In this document: positions 8,227 through 17,008 of the stretch, in pieces | Layout: every line of letters begins with the position of its first letter | Position numbering within the stretch: position 1 is the stretch's first letter | Source of the DNA: Deltaproteobacteria bacterium | GTDB taxonomy: Bacteria > Myxococcota_A > UBA9160 > JAJDAL01 | Direction: 5' to 3' | Assembly: GCA_029261875.1 (NCBI GenBank) | Contig: JAJDAL010000040.1 | Span: 186,001-250,000, forward strand | DNA length: 64,000 nt | Translations under genes and position numbers: made by a program | Notes under the pieces: model-generated | What the model was told of the DNA's origin: nothing | Database searches by the model: none | Seen by the model: the letters and a program-made list of their open reading frames with translations, nothing else

Positions 8227-8871
8227 TCAACGACTCGCGGCGCCCGCGCGCGCAAACGTATTGACGTAGTCGATCTCGAGTTGCGGATGCGTCGCCCATT
8301 CTCGGAAAGCAGGGGTGCCGGGGCCCCCGATCCGCTCGATCGTCTTCGGCGTCATGATCTGAAACGCCTCTTCGGCGTCGGGCGTATCGAGTTCATAGAG
8401 GTGCAGGAAACGCGGACCTTCCCGAGCCATGTTCTCGTACGGGGTAATCATCGTAAAACCCGGCACGCTCGAAGCCGCAATGTGACGAATGTGAATGTAA
8501 TCCGCCCAATCCCGCAATTCCTGAGCCCCCACATCGGCCTTGGGACTCACGAGAACGAACTCGAGACCGAGCGTCGGCTTGCCACTCAGATTCCCCTGGG
8601 CGGGACGCGGCGTACGCGCAAAGCGCAACGCCCGGGTCGCATCGGTTAACTCCGGCGGGGAGAACGCATCCGAGACTTCGAACAAACCCAGGGTGGAAAA
8701 CTCGGGAACGTTTCTCGGGAACTCCTTGCGGTGGGGACGCAGGTTCGTCCACCAGGAGGCCCGCTCCACGCCGTCCCTTTCCAGGATGCCGGGCACGCGA
8801 TCCTTCCCATAGGCATCCGCGTGTAGATCCGAAAACTCGAGGTACAAGTACGGAGAGAGACGATCTTCCAT
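8227..8871 (-). CDS. Dimeric alpha/beta-barrel (EthD-like) protein
   Basis: A 214-residue protein that looks like two fused ferredoxin-like halves: an N-terminal half with YLYLEFSDL and a C-terminal half containing DWADYIHIRHIAASSVPGF and a LYELDTPDAEEAF strand. This arrangement resembles EthD and related dimeric alpha/beta-barrel proteins. No catalytic residue can be assigned. It lies between an O-methyltransferase-like gene and a reductase on the same strand with short gaps, suggesting a shared small-molecule pathway. ATG 8871 was chosen as the closest start to the first conserved strand. Confidence 0.65.
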   Translation of the reverse strand: MEDRLSPYLYLEFSDLHADAYGKDRVPGILERDGVERASWWTNLRPHRKEFPRNVPEFSTLGLFEVSDAFSPPELTDATRALRFARTPRPAQGNLSGKPTLGLEFVLVSPKADVGAQELRDWADYIHIRHIAASSVPGFTMITPYENMAREGPRFLHLYELDTPDAEEAFQIMTPKTIERIGGPGTPAFREWATHPQLEIDYVNTFARAGAASR

Positions 8872-8879
8872 AATGCGCT

Positions 8880-9557
8880 TCAGCCCGCGAAGATCGAGAA
8901 TTCGACGCCGTCGGAAACCGAAAGCGTCGTCGAGTCGAAACCGTTTTCGCCAGACTGCATGTATTCCACGTAGGGACGAAGATCTTTCTTGAACGTGTGG
9001 ATGTTGTCCGCCAGCACCACGGCGCCCTTGCGGAGACGAGGTTGCAACAATTCGATCACCGGAAGGTAGAGGTCTTTCCACCCGTCGAGGAAAACCAGAT
9101 CGATGGGTTCCGGCGTCTTTTGGAGCGTCTCCATGGCGTCCCCCAAACGCACCTCGGCGATCGCACCGAGCCCCGCGCGATTGAGATTCTCGACCGCCAC
9201 CGTGTGCTTGTTTACCTCGAGTTCGGAGCCGATCACGCTTCCCCCGCCATTGTCCCGAACCGCCGCAGCGAGATAGATCGTCGAGATTCCGAAGGACGTT
9301 CCGAATTCGACGACGTTTCGTGCCGCGATACTGCGCGTCATCAGATACAGAAACTGTCCCTCATCCGGGGGGACAGCGATATAGACGTTGCGCATGCTGT
9401 GCGGCGTAATGACGTCGAAAAAACCCTTGCCGCGCAAGAAGCCCCAGGCCAAGCGCGGCACCAGGCCCAGAAACTTGAACCGATCCCCCCGCGCGGCCGC
9501 GTGGAGTTCATCGAGAACGGATCGTACCTGGGGATCGCGCAGAGAGTGAGTCGACAT
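8880..9557 (-). CDS. Class I SAM-dependent methyltransferase (O-methyltransferase type)
   Basis: A 225-residue protein. VVEFGTSFGISTIYLA near residue 90 is the SAM-binding glycine-rich motif I, IGSELEVNK gives the acidic residue after strand 2, and LVFLDGWKDLY with VVLADNIHTF is the motif of the caffeoyl-CoA O-methyltransferase group (metal-binding Asp and Asn). It likely methylates a hydroxyl of a small molecule. ATG 9557 is used. Its neighbours on both sides are co-directional, with gaps under 10 bp. Confidence 0.85.
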   Translation of the reverse strand: MSTHSLRDPQVRSVLDELHAAARGDRFKFLGLVPRLAWGFLRGKGFFDVITPHSMRNVYIAVPPDEGQFLYLMTRSIAARNVVEFGTSFGISTIYLAAAVRDNGGGSVIGSELEVNKHTVAVENLNRAGLGAIAEVRLGDAMETLQKTPEPIDLVFLDGWKDLYLPVIELLQPRLRKGAVVLADNIHTFKKDLRPYVEYMQSGENGFDSTTLSVSDGVEFSIFAG

Positions 9558-9565
9558 CGCAAGTC

Positions 9566-10015
9566 CTAAGCTGCGTCGTTTCCGTCGTCGGACGCGAAAT
9601 AGCTGCGCAGAAGATCGGCCAACAGCTGACAAACATCGGTCACCGAAAGGATACCCACCAGCTTGTCGTGGCGCAGGACGACCGCGCAGCCAATGCGCCG
9701 CTTGGACATCGTCTCCAGCACCTGGTCGAGGGATTCGCTGAAGTCGACCACGTACGGGTCGCTCACGAGAATGCTTCGAACCGGGATCTTCGACTTGTCC
9801 GACTTCGGCAGAGCGCGATGAATGAGCTGGTGGAGCTCTCGTTCGGAAACGATCCCGCTCACCACCCCGCCGCGCTCTACGGGGATATGACGGATCCGAT
9901 GTTCATCCATGAGCTGCTCGACGCGATCGACGGAATCCTTCTCATCGACGGAATGGGGAAACGGAGTCATCACCGCACCGACGGGCGGAATCCTGGAGAC
10001 GCGTCGCAGGTCCAT
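9566..10015 (-). CDS. Tandem CBS-domain protein
   Basis: A 149-residue protein made almost only of two CBS domains: the first covers GAVMTPFPHSVDEKDS through GIVSERELHQL, and the second covers VRSILVSDPYVVDFSES through GILSVTDVCQLL. CBS pairs bind adenosine nucleotides and regulate a partner; none is fused here. It is the first gene of the minus-strand run 8217-10015. An in-frame upstream extension to 10117 exists, but overlaps the start of the divergent GFA gene. Confidence 0.88.
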   Translation of the reverse strand: MDLRRVSRIPPVGAVMTPFPHSVDEKDSVDRVEQLMDEHRIRHIPVERGGVVSGIVSERELHQLIHRALPKSDKSKIPVRSILVSDPYVVDFSESLDQVLETMSKRRIGCAVVLRHDKLVGILSVTDVCQLLADLLRSYFASDDGNDAA

Positions 10016-10061
10016 GGGTACGGAGAAGCTACCATAGGAACCCCTTCGAGAAGGAGATCCC

Positions 10062-10505
10062 ATGCGGGGTAGTTGCCTTTGCGGCGGCGTCGAGTTCGAC
10101 GTCGGAGAAAAAGTCACTCCGATCCAATTCTGCCACGCCGCCCGTTGCCAGAAGGCGACCGGCGGTGCATTTGCTCCCGAGATGGCGGCCCCCCGGGAAA
10201 GCCTGCGTTGGATCCGCGGTGAGGATCTGATCTCACACTACGAGGCGCCACTGCTCGAAGAGCCGCCCCCCTACCGACGCGCCTTCTGCCGTGTCTGCGG
10301 TTCCCCCCTCCCGGTGGAGCAAACGGGAACCGACTTCGTGGTGATTCTGGCTGGGGTCCTGGACTCGGATCCGGGTACACGTCCCTTTCGTCAGATCTTT
10401 CTCTCCCAGCGGGCAGCCTGGTTCGCGCCTCCCAGCGAACCGCGTTCCTTCGAAAATAGGCCCCCGCCGGAATCACGCCTGCCCACGCGCGAAGACTTCA
10501 AGTAG
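10062..10505 (+). CDS. GFA/CENP-V domain protein (Zn-binding)
   Basis: A 147-residue member of the glutathione-dependent formaldehyde-activating enzyme fold. Zinc-ligand cysteines are visible in GSCLCGG at the N-terminus, in CHAARC near residue 24 and in CRVCGS near residue 75. Most family members are not true GFA enzymes, so the reaction is unknown. The ATG at 10062 is preceded by GAGAAGGAG. Two more GFA-domain genes occur in this window (34151-35011, fused, and 38754-39170). Confidence 0.85.
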   Translation: MRGSCLCGGVEFDVGEKVTPIQFCHAARCQKATGGAFAPEMAAPRESLRWIRGEDLISHYEAPLLEEPPPYRRAFCRVCGSPLPVEQTGTDFVVILAGVLDSDPGTRPFRQIFLSQRAAWFAPPSEPRSFENRPPPESRLPTREDFK

Positions 10506-10517
10506 CCTCCGGCCCGC

Positions 10518-11081
10518 ATGCAGATTCGAACCGAACGATTGATCCTGAAACCCTGGGCCCCGGGCGACGAACACGCCCTGGTCCGGCAAGCCAACGACCA
10601 CAGCGTCTGGCGCTGGATGCGAGACTTGTTCCCTCACCCCTACACCGCCGACGACGCTGCCCAATGGATCGAAAAGGTTCAGGCCCTGGGCCAGCCGGCC
10701 CGCGAATTTGCGATTCATTTCGAAGGCAACCCCATCGGTGGGATTGGACTCATGCCCAAGAGCGACGTCCATCGGATCGGCGTCGAACTCGGCTACTGGA
10801 TCGGCGCCGACTTTCGCGGGCGCGGCATCGCAACGGAAGCCGTCTCGAAGATCGTCGACTACGCGTTCGACACCTTCGAGATCGACCGCATCGAAGCGAT
10901 GGTCTTCGACGGCAACGACGCCTCCACGCGCGTTCTCGAGAAGACGGATTTCTGTCTCGAAGGCCGCTTGCGACGAAACGTCCTCAAGGACGGCCAGATT
11001 CTCGACACGTGGGTGTATTCGCGCCTGCGCGACCGCGAGCCGGATTCGTCCGGTCCGGAGGAGATCTCGACTTCGCTCTAG
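10518..11081 (+). CDS. GNAT acetyltransferase, RimJ/RimL-like
   Basis: A 187-residue GNAT protein of the RimJ/RimL/SpeG type. It starts with TERLILKPWAPGDEHAL, then has ELGYWIGADFRGRGIATEA (motif A with the RGxGxA loop) and a C-terminal N-D-A-STRVLEK segment. The family acetylates protein N-termini or small amines; the target is unknown. It lies 12 bp after the GFA gene and is probably co-transcribed with it. Confidence 0.88.
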   Translation: MQIRTERLILKPWAPGDEHALVRQANDHSVWRWMRDLFPHPYTADDAAQWIEKVQALGQPAREFAIHFEGNPIGGIGLMPKSDVHRIGVELGYWIGADFRGRGIATEAVSKIVDYAFDTFEIDRIEAMVFDGNDASTRVLEKTDFCLEGRLRRNVLKDGQILDTWVYSRLRDREPDSSGPEEISTSL

Positions 11082-11085
11082 CGAA

Positions 11086-11904
11086 CTAGATTCCGTCGCC
11101 CAGTTCCGGTACCGGTTTCTGGTGGAGCTGCAGCTTCGGCGACTCGATCTTCACCCGCGTGTAACGCGGAACGGACTCCGTCAGCCAGACGTTCCCGCCG
11201 ATCACCGAACCTTCCCCGATCACCGTATCGCCGCCCAGGATGGTGGCGTTCGGGTAGATGGTGACATCGTCCTCGATGGTAGGGTGGCGCTTCTTGCCCG
11301 CGTCTCTTCTTCCGCCCTTGTTGGAGAAGGCTGCGAGCGTCACTCCGTGGTAGAGCTTCACGCGATCGCCGATCACGCAGGTTTCCCCGATCACGACACC
11401 GGTCCCGTGATCGATGAAGAAATGGGTCCCGATCTGCGCGCCGGGATGGATGTCGATGCCCGTCGAGCTGTGGGCGTCCTCGGTCATGATTCGCGAAACG
11501 ATTTTCTCTCCGAGTTGGTAGAACGCGTGGGCAATGCGATACGTCGCCACCGCGAGGATCGAGGGATAGGCGACGATGACCTGTCCGTAGCTCTGAGCGG
11601 ACGGGTCTTTTTCGAAGGCCGCGGCCACATCCGTCGCCACTTCCTTGCGGATCTCCGGCAAGCGCGCGATCACGCTCTCGGCGTGTTCCTGACCGATCAA
11701 CGCCGCAACGATCCCCTGCACCACGCGCAGGTCGCTCTCGAGCTGGGAGGTGGGGGTGTCGTCGGTCACGAGGGAACGCAGGGCGCCCAGAGCATCCTTC
11801 ACGCGCCGCGTATACGGCAAGATCTCCTTGCTCGCGTCGCTGACCGGATCGCTTCGCTCGCGTAGCGCGCGCAGCTCTTCCGCTACCTGGTGGACATCGA
11901 CCAT
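11086..11904 (-). CDS. cysE: Serine O-acetyltransferase (EpsC/CysE-like)
   Basis: A 272-residue serine acetyltransferase. The N-terminal half is helical, as in SAT proteins; the C-terminal half is a left-handed beta-helix with hexapeptide repeats, beginning at DIHPGAQIGTHFFIDHGTG, where the catalytic His/Asp pair and the acetyl-CoA site lie. It makes O-acetylserine for cysteine synthesis. The longer N-terminal helical region fits the EpsC-like group. No cysteine synthase gene is adjacent. The ATG at 11904 is followed by MVDVHQVAEEL and is the most plausible start. Confidence 0.9.
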   Translation of the reverse strand: MVDVHQVAEELRALRERSDPVSDASKEILPYTRRVKDALGALRSLVTDDTPTSQLESDLRVVQGIVAALIGQEHAESVIARLPEIRKEVATDVAAAFEKDPSAQSYGQVIVAYPSILAVATYRIAHAFYQLGEKIVSRIMTEDAHSSTGIDIHPGAQIGTHFFIDHGTGVVIGETCVIGDRVKLYHGVTLAAFSNKGGRRDAGKKRHPTIEDDVTIYPNATILGGDTVIGEGSVIGGNVWLTESVPRYTRVKIESPKLQLHQKPVPELGDGI

Positions 11905-11973
11905 CGCGAATCCTCCTCGAATCCCGTTTGGACAGTGTAGTCTAGACCGCTCGAGAGCCATGGAGGTAGCGAA

Positions 11974-12828
11974 GTGCCCGAGTCGATTCCCCGCCGCAGG
12001 GCTTCCGAGCCGGTCTCGGAACTCTCCGCCGACTTGTTGGAATCCGGCGCGCTGATCCTCGAGGGCCTGCTCGATACCGCGTCCCTCGAACGCCTCAACC
12101 GGGAGCTCGACCCGTTCGTGGAAAGCGCCGTCCCGGACCGGAGCTTCCTGAATCCGGCCCTCGAATGGTTCTTCGGCAAGCACACGCGCCACGTCACGGC
12201 GGTCGCCTCGAAGGCCGCTAGCTTCGCGACGGACGTGTTGGTCCATCCGACGCTGCTGGGCCTGTGCGACCGCATCCTATCCCCGGCTTGCGCGAGCTAT
12301 CAACTGAATCTCGCCCACGTACTCGACCGCGGCCCCGGCGCCGATGCCCAGTTGCTCCACCGCGACGAACTCGTGTGGGTACACGTCCCCGCGCCCCATC
12401 CGGAGCTGCAAGTCGCTTCGGTGATCGCGCTCGTCGATTTCACGGAGCCGAATGGCGCCACCCGTGTCATCCCCGGCAGTCACCGTTGGGATCGCACGCG
12501 CACCCCCGAGGAAAGCGAAACCGTCGTCGCGGAGATGGAGGCGGGATCGGCGATCCTCTACCTCGGATCGACGATTCACGGCGGCGGCGCCAATCGAACC
12601 GATGACCAATGGCGCCGCGGGATGCATCTCTCCTACGTACTCGGCTGGCTGCGCACGGAAGAAAACCACTATCTCGCAACACCTCCGGAGATCGCGCGCA
12701 ACCTACCGCGCCGCGCCCAAGAACTTCTGGGCTATGCGGCCCACGATGCCCTGCAGAGCGGCGGCGGCTACCTCGGCGCGCTCGATCTTCGCGACCCCGT
12801 CGACCTGATGGCGGAAGGCAAACTCTAG
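11974..12828 (+). CDS. Phytanoyl-CoA dioxygenase (PhyH) family oxygenase
   Basis: A 284-residue Fe(II)/2-oxoglutarate oxygenase of the PhyH family. The iron-binding HxD/E is in QLLHRDELVW (near residue 127) and the distal His in STIHGGGANRT (near residue 200), followed by a basic stretch that would hold the 2-oxoglutarate Arg. Substrates range from phytanoyl-CoA to ectoine. GTG 11974 is used, with GGAGG 7 bp upstream. It is divergent from cysE. Confidence 0.88.
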   Translation: MPESIPRRRASEPVSELSADLLESGALILEGLLDTASLERLNRELDPFVESAVPDRSFLNPALEWFFGKHTRHVTAVASKAASFATDVLVHPTLLGLCDRILSPACASYQLNLAHVLDRGPGADAQLLHRDELVWVHVPAPHPELQVASVIALVDFTEPNGATRVIPGSHRWDRTRTPEESETVVAEMEAGSAILYLGSTIHGGGANRTDDQWRRGMHLSYVLGWLRTEENHYLATPPEIARNLPRRAQELLGYAAHDALQSGGGYLGALDLRDPVDLMAEGKL

Positions 12829-13421
12829 GCCGGCAGCGCTTGTTTGCGTCGCACGCGTACGCGTCTCGCGATCCGCAACCCGATAGCGACGACGAGAAGC
12901 GCTGAAAACGGGATATAGAACGCATCTTCGAGAGCGCGCGGCAGATAGCTCTGCAGAAAGATCCCCCAAATCACGTAGGAACCCGCGGTGTGGAGCCGTG
13001 TCCAACGCACGCGGCCCAGTCGCTTCACCGCCGCGTCGTTCGAGGTGACGGTCTGGGCGAGGAGAAGCGAATACGCGATTCCGCCCGCCACCAGGGTCAG
13101 CCAACTGAGGTCGGCGACGAAAGGCTCCGGAAAGTAGAGGCCCAGCGCGACCAAAGCGCTCAGGTGCAGAAAGTGAAACGCGGCGAACGAAAGACCCGTG
13201 TAGCGGCGATTGCGCAATGCCCAGGCGGAAAACGCCGAGCGCCAGAAGACCCGCAGCGAGGATGCCGCAAAGGTCAACGAAAACAGCAGCACGCCCACTT
13301 GCGCGCTCACGCGAACGATCTCGCGCACCCCTTCTTCGGTCCAGCCGAGGCGCGCGAATGTCACGCTTACGATGGCGCTGATCGCCATCAGGGCCAGCCA
13401 GAGAATCGACCTCTTCTCCAT
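12825..13421 (-). CDS. Ferric-reductase-like transmembrane protein (YedZ/MsrQ-like)
   Basis: A 198-residue protein with about six membrane helices. Two His-bearing helices are visible (AFHFLHLSALVAL and RLHTAGSYVIW), the pattern of haem-binding ferric-reductase-like and MsrQ (YedZ) proteins, which carry electrons across the membrane to a periplasmic partner. No MsrP is adjacent. The start was placed at the ATG 13421 (MEKRSILW) just before the first helix; an in-frame upstream codon adds ten residues. Its stop overlaps the PhyH gene on the other strand by 4 bp. Confidence 0.75.
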   Translation of the reverse strand: MEKRSILWLALMAISAIVSVTFARLGWTEEGVREIVRVSAQVGVLLFSLTFAASSLRVFWRSAFSAWALRNRRYTGLSFAAFHFLHLSALVALGLYFPEPFVADLSWLTLVAGGIAYSLLLAQTVTSNDAAVKRLGRVRWTRLHTAGSYVIWGIFLQSYLPRALEDAFYIPFSALLVVAIGLRIARRVRVRRKQALPA

Positions 13422-13602
13422 CACGACCTCACCTGACCTCCGTCGAGACACCCGGCATGAAGGGGAGCGAAATCGCCATGGAGTTCTTCACCCAGGGAGG
13501 GGACCTCGTGGAGCGCGACGTCGCGACGCAGTACTCGACATCGATCATGGCTCTGACCTCACGCCCCCGATTGCCTAAAGTTAGCGCCAGGAGGAGCCCT
13601 TC

Positions 13603-14076
13603 GTGCAAGACAATCAGTGGCGACGTTGCAGCGCCTGCAAAAATCCCATCGAGTTTGGTGTCACCTACTGGGTCTGCAACGTATCCACCTGCAACCAGAA
13701 ACGGACCGGGCTCGCCTTCTGCACCGTGAGCTGCTGGGAGGTCCATCTCCCGGTGGCGAACCACCGTGAATCCTGGGCTCTGGAACGCACGGCACCCAAC
13801 ACCAGGGAAGCGGCCGAAGCGGGTCCGGCCAAGACCGGGCGCCGGCGGATCGTGCGCGGCCCGAACGAAAAGGCCGCCCCCACCGCCGAGGCGGAAGTGC
13901 TGATCGTGGCGACGCGACTCAAGGAATATGTACGCACCAAATCGGGCTACAACACCTCGGACCGCGTGCTCGGACCGCTCTCCGACATCATCCGCCGGAT
14001 CTGCGACGAGGCCATTCGCAACGCGGGACGCGAAGGACGCCGAACGGTGCTCGACCGAGACATCCCGGACCTCTAG
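13603..14076 (+). CDS. Zinc-finger protein with C-terminal histone-fold-like domain (candidate ZZ-type bacterial histone)
   Basis: A 157-residue basic protein. Residues 1-55 carry C9xxC12, C25, C30, C40xxxC44 and nearby His48/His54, a compact zinc site. A polar linker with RRRIVRGP follows. Residues about 95-157 look like a histone fold: a short helix (ATRLKEYVR), a long central helix from the SGYNTSDRV segment through ICDEAIRNA, then GRRTVLDRDIPDL, which resembles the loop2/helix3 GRKTV-x-x-x-DI of archaeal histones. This combination matches the bacterial histone group described as having an N-terminal ZZ-like zinc finger. GTG start with AGGAGG at 13589. DNA binding is inferred. Confidence 0.6.
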   Translation: MQDNQWRRCSACKNPIEFGVTYWVCNVSTCNQKRTGLAFCTVSCWEVHLPVANHRESWALERTAPNTREAAEAGPAKTGRRRIVRGPNEKAAPTAEAEVLIVATRLKEYVRTKSGYNTSDRVLGPLSDIIRRICDEAIRNAGREGRRTVLDRDIPDL

Positions 14077-14864
14077 GGAACTTCGGGCGGCTTGGGACTC
14101 CGGGGAGCCTCGGGCCCCGCCACATCTTGCACCAGCAGCGGAAATTGCCCATTTCGCAGAAAGCCTATGACCAGCTTCGCGACTTCCGGCGAGCGCATGA
14201 TGAACGTGTGGGATTCGGAAACCTGCGCGAAATCCTTCATGCCCGGAAGCTGCGTGCTCTCCACCGACACGGTCCCGTCGTTGTTTCCCGGAACCAATCG
14301 CGAACCCAGCGGATTCACACTGCCCGTTCCCGCGATCACCCCCAACTCGAAGTCGGGCGGAGGCAGACGATTCGGGAAACTGTCTTTCCGGGTGCCGAGT
14401 TCGACCGCCGTCGGCCCCATGATCCAACGAAACAGGGACGTGTCGCCCAATAGGTCGACCAACTCGCTGCCCCGATTGGGCGGAGCCAGCATCACGACGC
14501 GCCCGAGCGAATCCGGCCGACGTTCCGCCAGATACGCGCGCACGAGGATTCCGCCGAGGGAATGAGTGACGAAGTGCAGCGGCGCGGCGTTCGGGCAACA
14601 GGCGCGGAGTTGCCCATCGAGGTTCTCCACGAGCTCTTCGGGCGTCGAATTCATCGAGGGATAGCGAAGGTTGTGCACCTGGAAATTCGCTTCCGCCAGA
14701 CGGTCCGCCAAGGGCTGCATGGAATAGTTCGTGCGGCCGAGGCCGTGGAGCACGACGACGGTTTCGATCGAAGCCGCGCGTTCGTTCACGCTTGCGTCAT
14801 CGGCCATGCTGACTTTGGCTCCGCCAATCGATACCCACAGAAGAACGGCTAGCCGAAGCGCCAT
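14073..14864 (-). CDS. Secreted alpha/beta-hydrolase (lipase-like)
   Basis: A 263-residue protein. Residues 1-20 form a signal peptide (MALRLAVLLWVSIGGA). The oxyanion segment VVLHGLGRTNYSM and the nucleophile elbow THSLGG are typical of lipases and PGAP1-like esterases; an Asp in the NDGTVS loop and the His in ESHTFIM complete a plausible catalytic triad. It probably acts on ester lipids outside the cytoplasm. Its start overlaps the end of the upstream VOC gene by 16 bp, so it is the last gene of the symporter operon. Confidence 0.85.
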   Translation of the reverse strand: MALRLAVLLWVSIGGAKVSMADDASVNERAASIETVVVLHGLGRTNYSMQPLADRLAEANFQVHNLRYPSMNSTPEELVENLDGQLRACCPNAAPLHFVTHSLGGILVRAYLAERRPDSLGRVVMLAPPNRGSELVDLLGDTSLFRWIMGPTAVELGTRKDSFPNRLPPPDFELGVIAGTGSVNPLGSRLVPGNNDGTVSVESTQLPGMKDFAQVSESHTFIMRSPEVAKLVIGFLRNGQFPLLVQDVAGPEAPRSPKPPEVP

Positions 14865-15307
14865 TGTTTTTCCGGCTTCGTCCCGGGAGCGAATTCGATG
14901 ACCTGGACGTCGAACCAGATGGGCAGGAGATAGCGTACGTAGAAGGCCCGCGTCGTCACGTTCGCCACGTGGAGATCTTCGTATTCCTTGATTTCCACTC
15001 GGGCGTCGCGCTCTTTCCATTTCCTGCATTTCTCGAGCAGGGCATCCACCTCTGCGCGCGATTCGTGGAGAAACCCCAAATGGTCGTAGCCCGGAGACTG
15101 CAGGTGTTTCTTTTGTTCCGTGATCAGCAGGAATTGGCTGGTTTCCGGATCCGTGCGCAGCAAGAGTCCGTTCTGGCCCAGAATGGGAACATCCAATGCG
15201 TCGAACCCAAACACGTCGCCGTAGAATTCCCGGATCTCGGCGCGCTGCCGTTCGAGTTCGCCCAGGGGCAGGGTGAGTTCCATGTGGTTGAAGCGCAGGC
15301 TGGGCAC
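14849..15307 (-). CDS. VOC-fold protein
   Basis: A 152-residue VOC-like protein (FNHMELTLPLGELE at the start, then a DHLGFL segment near the middle and a C-terminal strand). Some canonical metal ligands are recognisable (His in FNHME and in YDHLG), but the final Glu-bearing strand is divergent (FDVQVIEFAPG). It lies between the symporter gene, 4 bp upstream, and the lipase gene, which it overlaps. Confidence 0.7.
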   Translation of the reverse strand: MPSLRFNHMELTLPLGELERQRAEIREFYGDVFGFDALDVPILGQNGLLLRTDPETSQFLLITEQKKHLQSPGYDHLGFLHESRAEVDALLEKCRKWKERDARVEIKEYEDLHVANVTTRAFYVRYLLPIWFDVQVIEFAPGTKPEKQWRFG

Positions 15308-15311
15308 GGAG

Positions 15312-17003
15312 TTACTCCTCGCGACTCGGAAGCCGGATCTCTTCCACCAACGCCTGGACTTCCGGCGGCGGGGGAGGCGTGAAGCGGCTGACCGTCAAGG
15401 TTACCGCGAAGTTGAGCAACATCCCCACGCTGCCGATTCCTTCCGGGCTGATCCCGAACCACCAATCTTCCGCACCACCGAGCTTCGCGAGCTTGAAGTA
15501 GCTGATGTAGGCGGCGGTGAAGGCGATGCCGAGTACCATGCCCGCAATCGCTCCCTCTTTGGTGACCCGCTTGCTGAAGACGCCCAACACCAAGACCGGA
15601 AAAAAACTCGCCGCCGCCAATCCGAACGCGAAGGCAACGACGGCGGCAACGTAGTCGGGCGGATTCACGCCAAAGTATCCCGCCACGACGACCGCTCCCC
15701 CGGCCGCCACCCGCGCCAGCGTCAGTTCTTCGCCTTCGCTCATTTGAGGCCGGAAGATCGACTTGAAGAGGTCGTGGGAAATCGAAGACGAGATGACGAG
15801 CAACAAACCCGCCGCCGTCGAGAGCGCCGCCGCCAATCCGCCCGCAGCGACGAGTGCGACCACCCAGGCGGGCAGCTCCGCGATTTCGGGATTCGCGAGG
15901 ACCATGATGTCGCGATCGATCTCGAGCTCTCGTGTGTCGGGGTCCTCACCGTACTGCATCAAGCCATCGCCGTTCTTGTCTTCGAAGCGGATCAGTCCCG
16001 TCGTTTCCCAATTTTGGAACCAGGTCGGCGCTTCGGCGTAAGGCCGCTCGTGGAGGGTCTGGATCAGGTTGACGCGCGCAAAAGCCGCGACCGCGGGCGC
16101 CGTGGTGTAGAGCAGCGCGATGAAGACCAGCGCCCACATCACACTCCAACGCGCCATGCGCGCACTGCGCACGGTGTAGAAACGGATCAACACGTGGGGC
16201 AGGCCGGCGGTTCCCACCATCAGGGCCAGCGTGATGGCGAAGATGTCGATCATCTCCCGCTTGCCCTCGATGAAGGCTCCGGTGTACTCGGGAAGCCCGA
16301 GATCGCGATGGATCTGATCGATGGCTTCGAGCAAGAAGACACCCGCGTGCTCCCCTTCCGTGACCACCGAACCGAATCCGAGCTGGGGAATCGGGTTGCC
16401 CGTCATCTTGAAGGAGATCGCCACCGCGGGAATCAGATAGGCGACGATGAGAACGCAATATTGAGCCACCTGGGTATACGTGATTCCCCGCATGCCTCCG
16501 ATCGTTGCGTAGACGAAGACCATCCCCACGCCGATGTAGACCCCGGTGTCGATGTCGACTTCGAGGAAGCGGGAGAACACGACCCCGACTCCGCGCATTT
16601 GTCCGGCCACGTAGGTGAAGGAGACGAAGATCGCGCACACCACCGCCACGACGCGTGCGGTCTGGGAGTAGTACCGGTCGCCGACGAACTCGGGGACGGT
16701 GAATTTTCCGTATTTGCGCAGATACGGTGCCAGGAACAAGGCGAGCAACACGTATCCGCCCGTCCATCCCATCAGATACATCGAGCCGTCGTAACCCATG
16801 AACGAAATCAATCCCGCCATGGAGATGAACGAAGCGGCACTCATCCAGTCCGCCCCCGTCGCCATTCCGTTCGCGATGGCGGGGACGCCTTGACCGGCGA
16901 CGTAGAAACCGGCCGTGGTGCGCACGCGGCTCCAAACCGCAATCCCGATATAGAGCGCGAAGGTGACGGCGACGATCAGATAGGTCCAACCCTGGATGGA
17001 CAC
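15312..17003 (-). CDS. Sodium:solute symporter (SSS family, acetate/ActP-like) large subunit
   Basis: A 563-residue membrane protein with about 13 helices and SSS landmarks: GMATGADWMSAASFISMAG near residue 45, GGMRGITYTQVAQY near residue 165 and the GTAGLPHVLIRFY motif near residue 300. An extra-membrane insertion contains DKNGDGLMQYGED, an EF-hand-like calcium loop, as in the VC_2705-type symporters that pair with a DUF4212 subunit. It probably imports acetate or another short organic acid with Na+. GTG 17003 was chosen because it lies 5 bp after the small subunit; a longer frame runs back through that gene and is spurious. Confidence 0.9.
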   Translation of the reverse strand: MSIQGWTYLIVAVTFALYIGIAVWSRVRTTAGFYVAGQGVPAIANGMATGADWMSAASFISMAGLISFMGYDGSMYLMGWTGGYVLLALFLAPYLRKYGKFTVPEFVGDRYYSQTARVVAVVCAIFVSFTYVAGQMRGVGVVFSRFLEVDIDTGVYIGVGMVFVYATIGGMRGITYTQVAQYCVLIVAYLIPAVAISFKMTGNPIPQLGFGSVVTEGEHAGVFLLEAIDQIHRDLGLPEYTGAFIEGKREMIDIFAITLALMVGTAGLPHVLIRFYTVRSARMARWSVMWALVFIALLYTTAPAVAAFARVNLIQTLHERPYAEAPTWFQNWETTGLIRFEDKNGDGLMQYGEDPDTRELEIDRDIMVLANPEIAELPAWVVALVAAGGLAAALSTAAGLLLVISSSISHDLFKSIFRPQMSEGEELTLARVAAGGAVVVAGYFGVNPPDYVAAVVAFAFGLAAASFFPVLVLGVFSKRVTKEGAIAGMVLGIAFTAAYISYFKLAKLGGAEDWWFGISPEGIGSVGMLLNFAVTLTVSRFTPPPPPEVQALVEEIRLPSREE

Positions 17004-17008
17004 GACCG

